Below are positions 27,618-35,855 of a stretch of DNA of 64,000 nucleotides, piece after piece. Position numbers and translations under genes: made by a program. This DNA is from an uncultured Bradyrhizobium sp. GTDB taxonomy: Bacteria > Pseudomonadota > Alphaproteobacteria > Rhizobiales > Xanthobacteraceae. The stretch spans positions 113,208-177,207 of the forward strand of contig NZ_CANSMR010000017.1 in assembly GCF_947648125.1 (NCBI RefSeq), written 5' to 3'. The notes beneath the pieces were generated by a model that was not told where the DNA came from, did no database searches, and saw nothing but the letters and a program-made list of their open reading frames with translations. Each line of letters opens with the position of its first letter. Positions within the stretch are counted from its first letter, which is position 1.

Positions 27618-27912
27618 ATTCGTCTCCCACTTCGGATAATGGGGTCTATTCGAAGAGCAACGGAGGGGTGCCAAAACTTAAGCGGGCATGCAAGTTCCAT
27701 CCACCGAGTCTCTTGATAGGTCACTGAAAAACTCTAAGAATTTGCCAGAACACCTCAAAAGCTTCTGCTACTAGGTCTTTGGAAGTCTAGCCGGGCCATC
27801 CTGGTCATCTGACGATCCACGCTTCGCCGAACTCTGATTATTCGTAACAGGGATCAATGCAATTGGGAAAATGAGTCTTTAGACTTAGGAGTGGTTCAGC
27901 TTTGTTCCGCAG

Positions 27913-29295
27913 GTGGCGGATGACCGCCTGCACAAGGTTACCTCGCGTGTTAAAGGCAGGGCGGTGTTGGGAGGCATCTTGAATTTGGCTCTTTCGAAAA
28001 GCGGATTTTCGCTCGATCGGTTTGCGCGGATCTATCGCGTCATGACAGACTCGAAACCATGGCGCGCTGCCCTCGACTACTGTCCGATGTTGGTTGCCGT
28101 CGCGATGCCTTGGTCAACTACGGCTGTCCTATTGATTTGGGTCCTGTGGCTCTTTGCGATCTTTCCGAGACTTGATCGGTCCTTTGCAGATGCACTTCGG
28201 CATCCGGTGTCGATGTCAGCACTGGCGATGGTTGGCGTCGCCATTCTTGGCGTTTTCTGGGCGGACGGACCATGGTGGCCGAGGATCGCCGCGATCGGAC
28301 CAACGATAAAGTTGCTATTTTTGCCGCTTCTATTTTACCATTTCCAGCGATCCGAACGAGCTAACTGGGTTTTCATCGGCTTTGCTGCGTCGTGTACTGT
28401 ACTGCTAGCTTACTCGTACGTGGTCTATGTATACCCAACGTGGCGCTTTACTTCAGCACATGGGTTTGACACCACTGGGGTGCCGGTTCGGAACGCTATC
28501 GATCAGAATCAGGAGTTTGCGCTCTGCGCCTTTGGTCTCGCTGCCTCCACTATTGGAATGTTTCACCAACGTCGGTACGTCGCCGCTCTAACACTTGTTG
28601 GCTTGGCTGCATCGTTCCTCGCTAATATCGCGTTCGTCGCGTTCGCGAGAACGTCACTGCTCTACTGCGTTGTCTTGTCTCTACTGTTTGCGTGGAAGTT
28701 CTTCTCTCGCCGGACGGCGACAATTGTTCTGATGCTTCTGGCGATCTCGGCCTCTGCGGTTTGGGCGACGTCCGCGTATTTGAGGGAACGCGTCGAGCAC
28801 ATTGCCCTCGAGTATCAACAGTACCGCGATACGAACCGCCCAACATCTGCTGGTCAGCGATTGCAGTACTGGTCGAGTTCGGTTGAATGGATCCGCCAGG
28901 CTCCATTGATCGGGCACGGAACCGGATCAACAAAGCGTCTTTTCAATGAGGCAGCCGCCGGGAAAGAGGGGGCATGGGCTCAACAAATCGGTAATCCACA
29001 TAACCAAGTGCTCTACATCGCGATCGAATGGGGGAGCCTCGGCTGTATCATCCTCTTCGGGATGTGGCTTTGCCACTATCAGTTCTTTCGTGCGGATGGA
29101 TTGACGGCGTGGATCGGCACAATCGTTGTTGTACAGAACGTACTGAGTTCGATGCTCAATTCGCATCTGTTCGATTTTGCAGAAGGTTGGATTTACGTCG
29201 CCGGCGTTGGTGTTGCCGCTGGCTCAGTCTCAAGACGGGAGACACCGCAGAAGGACCTCCTGCCCGCGCCATCTCGATCAGCGACGCAGCAGTAA
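27913..29295 (+). CDS. O-antigen polymerase/ligase family membrane protein (second)
   Basis: A polytopic protein of up to 460 residues. The signature loop is APLIGHGTGSTKRLF ... IGNPHNQVLYIAIEWGSLGC, with the HNQ of WaaL-like ligases. The start is uncertain: GTG 27913 lacks a good site; a TTG at about 27984 after GGGAGG or ATG 28042 are alternatives. It is divergent from the first family member across a 295-bp AT-rich gap. The presence of two different members argues for a polymerase plus ligase, or two competing polymerases. Confidence 0.8.
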   Translation: MADDRLHKVTSRVKGRAVLGGILNLALSKSGFSLDRFARIYRVMTDSKPWRAALDYCPMLVAVAMPWSTTAVLLIWVLWLFAIFPRLDRSFADALRHPVSMSALAMVGVAILGVFWADGPWWPRIAAIGPTIKLLFLPLLFYHFQRSERANWVFIGFAASCTVLLAYSYVVYVYPTWRFTSAHGFDTTGVPVRNAIDQNQEFALCAFGLAASTIGMFHQRRYVAALTLVGLAASFLANIAFVAFARTSLLYCVVLSLLFAWKFFSRRTATIVLMLLAISASAVWATSAYLRERVEHIALEYQQYRDTNRPTSAGQRLQYWSSSVEWIRQAPLIGHGTGSTKRLFNEAAAGKEGAWAQQIGNPHNQVLYIAIEWGSLGCIILFGMWLCHYQFFRADGLTAWIGTIVVVQNVLSSMLNSHLFDFAEGWIYVAGVGVAAGSVSRRETPQKDLLPAPSRSATQQ

Positions 29296-29309
29296 GCCTC
29301 TCCCCAAGA

Positions 29310-29681
29310 TCATTTGAGATGATATTTTCTGCCGTTTGTGTTCGGGTCCGTATTGTCGCTTGTGGAGAACATCAAAGCTGGGCCACGATAATTCCAAGCG
29401 TCTCTGAGAAGTGCGAAGCGGCCCGCGCCCTTGTCGATGATCTCCTGTTCGACACTATTCGCCGGCCCGAGAAGCTTGTCATCTTCATATAGTCGCGCAG
29501 CATTAAGCTCGCCGTCGATGAATTTGACGGGGACGAGGTACGCATGTCCCTGGTAAGAGTGAAAGTTACCACGGAGCAAGCCTTTGTCGATCGGGCTCGG
29601 AGGAAGCAGGTAAAGGAATGCGCTCGATGCCAAAGCAAAAAGAGTCGATCCGATCACGACACGCGTATTAGCAGACATCAT
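29310..29681 (-). CDS. membrane-anchored small periplasmic protein
   Basis: A 123-residue protein: an N-terminal hydrophobic anchor (SANTRVVIGSTLFALASSAF) and a soluble domain with RLYEDDKLLGPANSVEQEI and LMFSTSDNTDPNTNGRKYHL. From memory, the SDNTDPxTNGRxY ending also occurs at the C-termini of some polysaccharide membrane enzymes, which suits its place beside the ligase genes. Its ATG overlaps the upstream stop (TAATG), so it is translationally coupled to the 61-residue protein before it. Confidence 0.6.
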   Translation of the reverse strand: MMSANTRVVIGSTLFALASSAFLYLLPPSPIDKGLLRGNFHSYQGHAYLVPVKFIDGELNAARLYEDDKLLGPANSVEQEIIDKGAGRFALLRDAWNYRGPALMFSTSDNTDPNTNGRKYHLK

Positions 29682-29866
29682 TAAACGATATTCTCTTCGG
29701 ATGGTTGTTTGCCGACCGGTTCTACGCGCGAACTCAACCCATAGAGTAGATAGGAATCAGTCAGGCCTTGCTCGCGCCCGTCACGATAGCCGATCCGATA
29801 GGATATGCCCCCGCACAAGGCGAGTATTAGCACGATCCCCGAAGCGAGTAGGAATCCAGTTAGCAT
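29681..29866 (-). CDS. 61-residue membrane protein
   Basis: One transmembrane helix (GFLLASGIVLILALCGGISY) followed by RIGYRDGREQGLTDSYLLYG and a polar tail. First gene of a two-gene minus-strand operon with the 123-residue protein; the two probably work together at the membrane. No family recognised. Confidence 0.6.
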   Translation of the reverse strand: MLTGFLLASGIVLILALCGGISYRIGYRDGREQGLTDSYLLYGLSSRVEPVGKQPSEENIV

Positions 29867-30091
29867 CGTGTCACGCGAGTTGTTGGTGACGGTTCAGTTC
29901 GCCGACTTATATAGCGGTTTAAGGGATCAATCTATATCCCACTTCATGATGGGCACGGCGCGGCGGTATCGCCTACAGGTCCCGGCGCGGGATTCGGCCG
30001 CGATATCGAGCGGACCAGGAGCGCCCGCCGAGTGCTCGCGGCTCTTGAGAGAGCGTCTGTCGTGCTAAGAGACCAACCAATGGAAAAATCA

Positions 30092-30120
30092 AAGGCCGCC
30101 TTCGGGCGGCCTTTTCGTTT
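30092..30120. terminator. rho-independent terminator
   Basis: AAGGCCGCC-TTCG-GGCGGCCTT is a 9-bp stem with TTCGTTT on the plus side and, read on the other strand, GATTTTT. It can work in both directions and separates the polysaccharide cargo from the right part of the island. Confidence 0.75.
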
Positions 30121-30147
30121 GCGAAGGCTGAAATGACCTGGCGCGGA

Positions 30148-30468
30148 TCATATCCGGCAGACACCCAATCGTGCTTTATCTGCTAGTATCCGCGCCAACT
30201 CTTGGGGCCTGTTGGTCGCGACCATATGGTGGGTAGCTATCTCGTGGTAGTGCCAAGCTGGTGAACCCTTCGCATGTCGGGCGGCCCGCCAGCGCGCCTC
30301 GTAGCCGGCATCACTTCCAGGCTCATCCAGTGTCGCCTTGATATGGGTTCTCGCGAACGGAAATGACTCCAGCGGTTGCGAAAGGAAAACAGGCTCCGTG
30401 AGACAGCCTTCCGGATGAGTTGTCACCCGTGCGCGCATCCACTCCGCCAGCGGCTCGGATTGAGCGCA
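30148..30468 (-). pseudogene. 3' fragment of an alpha/beta hydrolase gene
   Basis: About 106 codons encode only the last part of an alpha/beta hydrolase: SEPLAEWMRARVTTHPEG, then ESFPFARTHIKATLDEPGSD and YHEIATHHMVATNRPQELAR, where the HHM histidine corresponds to the catalytic His. The nucleophile elbow and N-terminal half are missing; a stop lies at 30469-30471 and the sequence beyond is unrelated. This is a truncated remnant, although an ATG at 30438 keeps a 96-residue frame open. Confidence 0.55.
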
Positions 30469-30568
30469 TCACCGCCCGCGGCTCGCAGGCCCAAGGCGTG
30501 CCATCCCTTACTGATTGCGGCGCCGCGGAGGCGCCGTACCCTATTGCATCAGCACCATCTGTGGCCTG

Positions 30569-30784
30569 CTAGAACGGAAGGTGCCAACCATGCTTCTGCA
30601 GAACGGCTGCGAAGCCTGCAGTCACTATCGCGACCAGGACCTTCCAGAAAACTGAGTCGCCGCGGGCAGCACTCACTGATCGCAGAAACAGGACGGCACC
30701 GACCGCCATTCCGTAGTTCTTGCGAAAATCTCCGTTGCGTTTCACTACTTCGATCAGGCTGATGTTCTTCAACTCATTCGACAT
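30569..30784 (-). CDS. small protein with C-terminal membrane helix
   Basis: A 71-residue frame from ATG 30784 after GAGG: MSNELKNISLIEVVKRNGDF, then a moderately hydrophobic region and VLVAIVTAGFAAVLQKHGW. One likely transmembrane helix near the end. An ATG at 30802 is also in frame. Unknown function. Confidence 0.45.
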   Translation of the reverse strand: MSNELKNISLIEVVKRNGDFRKNYGMAVGAVLFLRSVSAARGDSVFWKVLVAIVTAGFAAVLQKHGWHLPF

Positions 30785-30992
30785 GCGCACAGCCTCGCTC
30801 ACCCGCGCGAGCGAGCGCCGGGCGGTTCAATTGGTCCGATTTCGGAATAACATCATTGGACCACTGAGTTGCCCGACGGCGCAAGTGATTTCTTCAAGGC
30901 TGGACTTTGGCGAACTTGCCACGCCTTCAGGCACGAAATCCTATCTTCAAGCCGTCGCTGTGTTGGAGTAAGTTGGTCCGGTCGGGGTGCCT

Positions 30993-32585
30993 ATGACAAA
31001 CGCGCTTACGATAAGGAAGGATCACCTTCCGCGAGGTGAACTGGAAAGGCGAGCGGCACAGTACGTCCGCATGTCCACGGAGAAGCAGGTCTACTCAATC
31101 GCAAACCAGATGACATTGATCGCGGCTTACGCCAGCGCGCATCATCTAGCGATCGTCGAGACTTATGCAGACGAAGGCAAAAGTGGCCTTCAAATCAAAA
31201 ACCGACCCGGCCTGCAACGGCTGATAAGAGACGTCACAACGGGCGCAGCCGACTATGGCCAGCTTCTTGTCTACGACGTTAGTCGGTGGGGACGCTTTCA
31301 AGATCTGGACGAAAGTGCTCACTATGAGTTCCTCTGCCGGGATGCCGGCGTCAAGGTCGAGTATTGCGCAGAGGAGTTCAAAAACGACTTCAGCACAGCT
31401 TCCACTCTGGGCAAATACATCAAGCGAACGCTGGCGGCCGACTTCAGTCGCGATTTGTCCGCCAGGGTCCATGCCTGCCACTCTCGGGTTATTCGACAAG
31501 GATTTTCAGTAGGCGCTCCAAGAACCTACGGACTTAGGCGCGAGCTGGTCGATCAAAAGCAGCGTCCGAGGCAGATCCTGGAGAAAGGCGAAGTAAAGTT
31601 TCTGCAATCGGATCGCGTGAGGATTCGACAGGGACCGCCGCATGAGGTCGCTATCGTCAAATGGATCTTCGCGCAGTGTCTGAAGGGAAAGACTGATGAA
31701 TGGATTGCGAGAGAGCTAAATCGTCGTGAAGTTGCGTCATCTACCGGCCATCCGTGGAACTCTGCCCTTGTTTATCGAGTTCTCAAGAACGAGGCTTTCA
31801 TTGGAAACCTCGTCTACAATCGTATGTCGCGGAAGCTAAAGGGCCCCCGGGTCTTCAATCCACCTGATCAATGGATCAGGGTCGAAGGATGCATCGATCC
31901 GATAATCAGCACCTCCATCTTCGAGCGCGTTCAAAAGCTTCTCGCTAGCAGGCGCGTCGAAATATCAGAAACTGAAATGCTGGCTCGATTGCGCAAGACC
32001 CTTCGCAAAAGGGGGCGGCTGACTACTGGGATCATCAACAGCACCGTCGGGCTACCGTGTTTCCACACCTATATCCGTCACTTCGGGTCAATCAGAGAGG
32101 CCTTCCGCCTCATCGGCTACACTTCTGAGCGAGACCATACATACATTGATGCAAAAGAAAGTTGGGCAGAGGAGATTGCAACTCTCTGTCGAGAGATCGG
32201 AGCGCACCTCAAGAAGCTAGGAAGAAAAGCAAAAGCATCGGAGGACCAACTCTTCATCGGGAAGGAGGTATTGCTGAACTTTCGCGTCGCTCGCGCTTAC
32301 CGCTATCCAGGATGTTTAAACCAGTACCGCATTCCATTCATTCGAAAGGTGGTTGGCCGGTGGGTAGTTGTCATCAGGCTAACCGACGACGCGAAGTCTG
32401 TGCTCGACTACGTACTGATCCCGAAAACAGGGTTAGTTAAACCAGATACGAGAGATGGTGTAAGATTCACTGATGCAGCTCGAGATCGCCTTGGTTTCGA
32501 TATCTTCAATTCGCCACATGCGTTATCGATGGGGATACATCGAAAGCTTTCGCGGGGACGAACCAAGGCTTCCAAGGTCGCATAG
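30993..32585 (+). CDS. large serine recombinase
   Basis: A 530-residue recombinase. The resolvase domain has the catalytic serine in AQYVRMSTEKQ (about residue 28) and LLVYDVSRWGRFQDLDESAH. Then follows the recombinase domain with IVKWIFAQCLKGKTDEWIAR ... LVYRVLKNEAFIGNLVYNRM. The C-terminus has RKRGRLTTGIINSTVGLPCF and a helical tail rather than a clear zinc ribbon. The ATG at 30993 is preferred over a GTG at 30987. Such proteins integrate or excise DNA; its site is not evident. It may have brought in part of the cargo as a separate event. Confidence 0.85.
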   Translation: MTNALTIRKDHLPRGELERRAAQYVRMSTEKQVYSIANQMTLIAAYASAHHLAIVETYADEGKSGLQIKNRPGLQRLIRDVTTGAADYGQLLVYDVSRWGRFQDLDESAHYEFLCRDAGVKVEYCAEEFKNDFSTASTLGKYIKRTLAADFSRDLSARVHACHSRVIRQGFSVGAPRTYGLRRELVDQKQRPRQILEKGEVKFLQSDRVRIRQGPPHEVAIVKWIFAQCLKGKTDEWIARELNRREVASSTGHPWNSALVYRVLKNEAFIGNLVYNRMSRKLKGPRVFNPPDQWIRVEGCIDPIISTSIFERVQKLLASRRVEISETEMLARLRKTLRKRGRLTTGIINSTVGLPCFHTYIRHFGSIREAFRLIGYTSERDHTYIDAKESWAEEIATLCREIGAHLKKLGRKAKASEDQLFIGKEVLLNFRVARAYRYPGCLNQYRIPFIRKVVGRWVVVIRLTDDAKSVLDYVLIPKTGLVKPDTRDGVRFTDAARDRLGFDIFNSPHALSMGIHRKLSRGRTKASKVA

Positions 32586-32631
32586 GCGGGCGTAATTCTT
32601 GGTGAGAGTGGTAATCGTGAAGACCGGCCTG

Positions 32632-33024
32632 CTAACTTTGCGGTTTCATGCCCAAGCGTTGGCCGCAAATGCTGCCGTACATACCCACGACTCCGCCAAG
32701 GCCATATCCGGCGTTCGAATCCTCGGTGTTGAGCTGTTGGACAACCCCAGTCGGCGAGGTAATGACGCTCACCTTGCAATAGCGCGTGCTCGCCGTGCCC
32801 CAGCCTCGGTCGGTTTCGATGTCGGTCACGGAGGAGAGCTGCCAGACATAGGAAGACTGACCGCTGTTCATCTTAAATGTGCTGGTTGGCGGGCCAAACT
32901 GCACCACTAGTCTATCGATGTTCTGACCGATGTATTGATCGCCGAGCCTAGTCACCACCTCCTGCTTGGACGCAGCGCAGCCAGCCAACACCGCGCACGC
33001 GGCGACGATACCTAAAAATCTCAT
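32632..33024 (-). CDS. predicted outer-membrane lipoprotein
   Basis: A 130-residue protein with a lipoprotein signal (RFLGIVAACAVLAGC). The mature part includes GDQYIGQNIDRLVVQFGPPT and SSYVWQLSSVTDIETDRGWG, the pattern of small SmpA/OmlA-like envelope lipoproteins that start with a short helix and a G-P-P turn. It converges on the large recombinase with a 46-bp gap. Role in the envelope inferred. Confidence 0.7.
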   Translation of the reverse strand: MRFLGIVAACAVLAGCAASKQEVVTRLGDQYIGQNIDRLVVQFGPPTSTFKMNSGQSSYVWQLSSVTDIETDRGWGTASTRYCKVSVITSPTGVVQQLNTEDSNAGYGLGGVVGMYGSICGQRLGMKPQS

Positions 33025-33275
33025 TTACAATTCCCCCCAGCCGACCGGACATTAACTGCAACGAAAGAGGAAGATCAACTGGGGGTAGTCGTAAGTATCA
33101 TGTCACCACCTTGTCCTCTTGGCATCTCCGAGCATGGGTGATCACCGACACGATCAGCAGCAAGGTCAGCGGATCGGAGAGGTAGATGCGAATCGACATG
33201 ACGGAATCGCTGCTGCCAGCATTCGATGAGTGGCGCAAGGGCGGCTCTACTCCGCTAGCGGGGGTGTGAATAAGC

Positions 33276-34295
33276 CTACTGCAACAATCGCAAAATTCTT
33301 GGCCGAAATTCCTGCAGCAACTCTGATGCTTTCATCGAGTGCAACTCGATGCCGTTAGCACTCATATTGAGATTCTTGCCGATGTGACTGGCAATCAATG
33401 AATGGTTGGTGCCATGGATGCCCAACACAGACCCGATTACCTGCGCGCCGCAGTTGCCGGTGGTGACCTTGATTACGTCCACATTTGTTGGGTGGTAGCC
33501 GAATCCCAAGATGATTATCAGCTTGGCTTGCGCCAGCGCCGTGCTCGCCGCCGCCAGATCATGCATCGGCTTCTGGTCAGTGTACGTTCCGAGAGTTTGC
33601 AGTCGCGAGAAGGGGTCGAAGTGGGCTGTTGTCCCAAAGGCGAATTGGTCACCGTAGTTAGGTACAAACCGCCCGATTGAACCATACGGCCGCAGCATGT
33701 TTAGATTCTCGACAATTTCTCTCGCTTCATCAGGCGTCGCGGATGCTCGCTCCTGGAGCGCAAAGTAAATGAACTGCTCAATCGCTCGGTCATAATTGAA
33801 GTTGATGAAGCTCGCGTGGCTGAAGATCGATTTCAGGTCCTTTCGCTGGGTCTGGGCGAGCGCCATCGAAAATAGCTCCGCAATCCAGCCATCAGGCAGA
33901 TGCCCCGGTCGCCCGGTCCTCTGATCGAAGGCAAGTGAACTGCCTCGCTCAGCCTTCAGAATTTGGTCGACTATCGCAATCTTTCCCACCTCGACCGCTT
34001 CAGGCGAGTCACTCACGTAGTGCAACGCCTCGTCGATCGAAACGAAAGATGGGATCGCTCCGGCGAGCGCATTCGCTGCTCGGGTGTATTCGTTGGCTTT
34101 TTTGACGTCGCCCTTGACGTGACGGCGAATATGATCGAGCAGCTCTTGGCTACCACCTGTGAGGTAACTCCCGCCGTGCTCGAATCGAAAACGCACTCCT
34201 GAAGCGATGGCCTCCTTCAGATCGGAGCCGAGTGGAAAGTTGTATTCTCGGCTTGCGCCCGCGCCGACGATGAAAACGACCTTCTGATTGAACAC
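33276..34295 (-). CDS. stand-alone SIR2-like protein, candidate anti-phage NADase
   Basis: A 339-residue protein of the SIR2 superfamily. The N-terminus carries the NAD-binding VVFIVGAGASREYNFPLGSD; SFINFNYDRAIEQFI near residue 165 matches the N-x-D segment; IIILGFGYHPTNVDVIK near residue 258 is the G-Y-x-x-x-D strand. GTG 34295 follows AGAGGAATTC. In Thoeris, DSR and SIR2-HerA systems this fold depletes NAD on infection. Here no HerA, TIR or Argonaute-like partner is adjacent; the gap upstream is gene-less and the next gene downstream is a lipoprotein. A defence role is an inference from fold and island location. Confidence 0.72.
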   Translation of the reverse strand: MFNQKVVFIVGAGASREYNFPLGSDLKEAIASGVRFRFEHGGSYLTGGSQELLDHIRRHVKGDVKKANEYTRAANALAGAIPSFVSIDEALHYVSDSPEAVEVGKIAIVDQILKAERGSSLAFDQRTGRPGHLPDGWIAELFSMALAQTQRKDLKSIFSHASFINFNYDRAIEQFIYFALQERASATPDEAREIVENLNMLRPYGSIGRFVPNYGDQFAFGTTAHFDPFSRLQTLGTYTDQKPMHDLAAASTALAQAKLIIILGFGYHPTNVDVIKVTTGNCGAQVIGSVLGIHGTNHSLIASHIGKNLNMSANGIELHSMKASELLQEFRPRILRLLQ

Positions 34296-34778
34296 GAATT
34301 CCTCTCATGATTTGCATCGAATCGATAGGTGTCACGATGGCACACGCGCACGGCGAGTCCTTGCAACTTTGGTTGCAATCCCACCTATTCACAGGGGACC
34401 TGCCCTGCCCCGTGGTGCGCCCTGCCCTCGCCGGGCAGATTTGTCCATCCGATGGGATTGAACGCACCGGCGCCCGCGGCTCGCGGGCCAGACACGCCCA
34501 TCGGTGGGAGCAAAAGGAAAACCGCGCACCAAAGGGCTGCGATGGCGCGCGGCAAGGATTGCCCGCGGCAAGCTCGTTTCGGAGACGGCGCGATCACGCG
34601 ATTTCACCAATTCGGTTTAATGTAAGTGCATGGTCATTTTCGTTGACCGTTTTCCAGATCGGTGAAATCCTGCTTCCGGGTTTCGCAGACCCTTCCCAAA
34701 GGAGACCAAGCAATTGATGCCGCCGGCGCACGCGCCGCCGCGAAATGCTTGCGTTCAACTCCAACGGAAGAGGCCAAC
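34296..34778. other. 483-bp stretch without a supported gene
   Basis: Divergent intergenic region between the SIR2-like gene and the gene at 34779. Short frames occur but have no recognisable content. It shares the motif CCCGCGGCTCGC with the junction of the hydrolase remnant near 30475. A patch with ATTTTCGTTGACCG near 34636 is AT-richer and may hold a promoter for the rightward gene. Confidence 0.4.
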
Positions 34779-35228
34779 ATGGCGAAGAAGACCCAGACCA
34801 CCAGGAAGACCCAGACCACCAAGACCACCAACAACCCCGAAGGCGAGTTGTTCGCCTTGCTCGGCGAACATGCCGCAGCCCGTCGCGCTGTTTGCACGGC
34901 AGCGGTACGCATCGACCGTTGCCGGGATGCTGGCGATCTCGCCGGCATGAGGCACCACGGCGCGACCTCGGACGCCTTTGTAAGAAAGCTGGTCGAGCTG
35001 GAGCCGCGCATCGCCGCGGCCAAGGCGTTCACGTCAGCTGGCTACAACGCCAAGAGCAAAATTATCGAACGGATCGATCCCGACGATCCAGAATTCCCAA
35101 TCTATCTGTTCTTGTTGGGCGCCGACGCTCAGCGCGTCGGCATTGCCGAGCTCCCGCGATTCCTGACGAAACGACTAACGGCCGAGGCGCTGCGCACATA
35201 CACCGAGCACGTCGCCAGCGCCGCCTAG
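34779..35228 (+). CDS. hypothetical helical protein with TTK-repeat N-terminus
   Basis: A 149-residue protein, ATG after GGAAGAGG. The N-terminus repeats K-T-Q-T-T (MAKKTQTTRKTQTTKTTNNP), then helices around GELFALLGEHAAARRAVCTA and YLFLLGADAQRVGIAELPRF. No family recognised, though the composition is like small rhizobial island proteins. A good terminator follows 35 bp later. Confidence 0.6.
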   Translation: MAKKTQTTRKTQTTKTTNNPEGELFALLGEHAAARRAVCTAAVRIDRCRDAGDLAGMRHHGATSDAFVRKLVELEPRIAAAKAFTSAGYNAKSKIIERIDPDDPEFPIYLFLLGADAQRVGIAELPRFLTKRLTAEALRTYTEHVASAA

Positions 35229-35261
35229 GACGCCGACAGCACCATCACCATCATCGACAAG

Positions 35262-35288
35262 AGGCCGCCAACATGGGCGGCCTTTTTC
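35262..35288 (+). terminator. rho-independent terminator
   Basis: AGGCCGCC-AACATG-GGCGGCCT followed by TTTTTCG, an 8-bp stem with a run of five T. It ends the transcript of the 149-residue protein gene. Confidence 0.8.
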
Positions 35289-35365
35289 GTTCTGCGGTGC
35301 CTAAACGTTTGTTCATGCGAGTTTGTGACATTGCGTTTCTTGTTTTCCGACAGTCGCCGACAATA

Positions 35366-35379
35366 TTTGAACTATCAAA
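35366..35379. promoter_or_regulatory. weak palindrome before the Arc-type gene
   Basis: TTTGA-ACTA-TCAAA lies 30 bp before the ATG of the Arc-like gene in an AT-rich promoter-like region, preceded by two CCGACA units. It is a possible operator for ribbon-helix-helix autorepression. Confidence 0.3.
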
Positions 35380-35408
35380 ATGATTTTCGGCTTTTCGGGA
35401 ACTTTCCA

Positions 35409-35585
35409 ATGCACAAATCCAAAGATTGCGTGCCTATGATTATTCGCGTTCCGGCCGATGTCAGGTTGTGGCTCGAAGTTCAGGCGAAGCAAAACATAAG
35501 TTCGATGACATCCGAGATTGTCCGGGCGGTCAGGGACAGGATGCATGCGGTGCGCGAGCGCGAGCGGCTGGACCTGGAGGCGTGA
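35409..35585 (+). CDS. Arc-type ribbon-helix-helix repressor
   Basis: A 58-residue DNA-binding protein. PMIIRVPADVRLWLEVQA is the ribbon and first helix, then NISSMTSEIVRAVRDRMH the second helix, as in P22 Arc and similar phage regulators. The frame is open upstream to 35325, but the ATG at 35409 gives the expected length. First gene of the right-end operon, so probably its repressor and a candidate switch for integrase expression. Confidence 0.78.
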   Translation: MHKSKDCVPMIIRVPADVRLWLEVQAKQNISSMTSEIVRAVRDRMHAVRERERLDLEA

Positions 35586-35855
35586 ATGATGAACCGCACC
35601 AAGCAACAGGTTAAAACCCATCGAACTACTACGACCAGGATCATGTCGTCACCGGCATTCGAGTTGGGTTTTTCAGACGTCCGGCGCGGCATTCCCTTCG
35701 ACTGGCGCATCAGTGTCGATGCATGGGGCTATGAACGGGGCCGACTCTTTGGCCACCTTGCACCGCTGAACATGTCGCTCCGGATCGGCGGCAAGCTCAA
35801 CCCAAAAGCTATTGCACTTTGCGATGCCGCCTTCAGTAGGAGGTACATCGTATGA
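35586..35855 (+). CDS. small conserved island protein
   Basis: An 89-residue protein that starts directly after the Arc stop. The core SSPAFELGFSDVRRGIPFDW ... YERGRLFGHLAP matches a small family I recall from Bradyrhizobium islands (S-P-A-F-x-x-G-F, Y-E-R-G-R-x-F). Function unknown. Its stop overlaps the next ATG. Confidence 0.68.
   Translation: MMNRTKQQVKTHRTTTTRIMSSPAFELGFSDVRRGIPFDWRISVDAWGYERGRLFGHLAPLNMSLRIGGKLNPKAIALCDAAFSRRYIV

Noticed and set aside
30993-32585. Insertion sequence transposase
   Set aside because: The YVRMSTEKQ serine motif and recombinase domain show a serine recombinase; no terminal inverted repeats seen.
34307-34717. Several overlapping frames between the SIR2-like gene and 34779
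   Set aside because: Arginine-rich, mutually overlapping in all frames, without start signals; not supported as genes.
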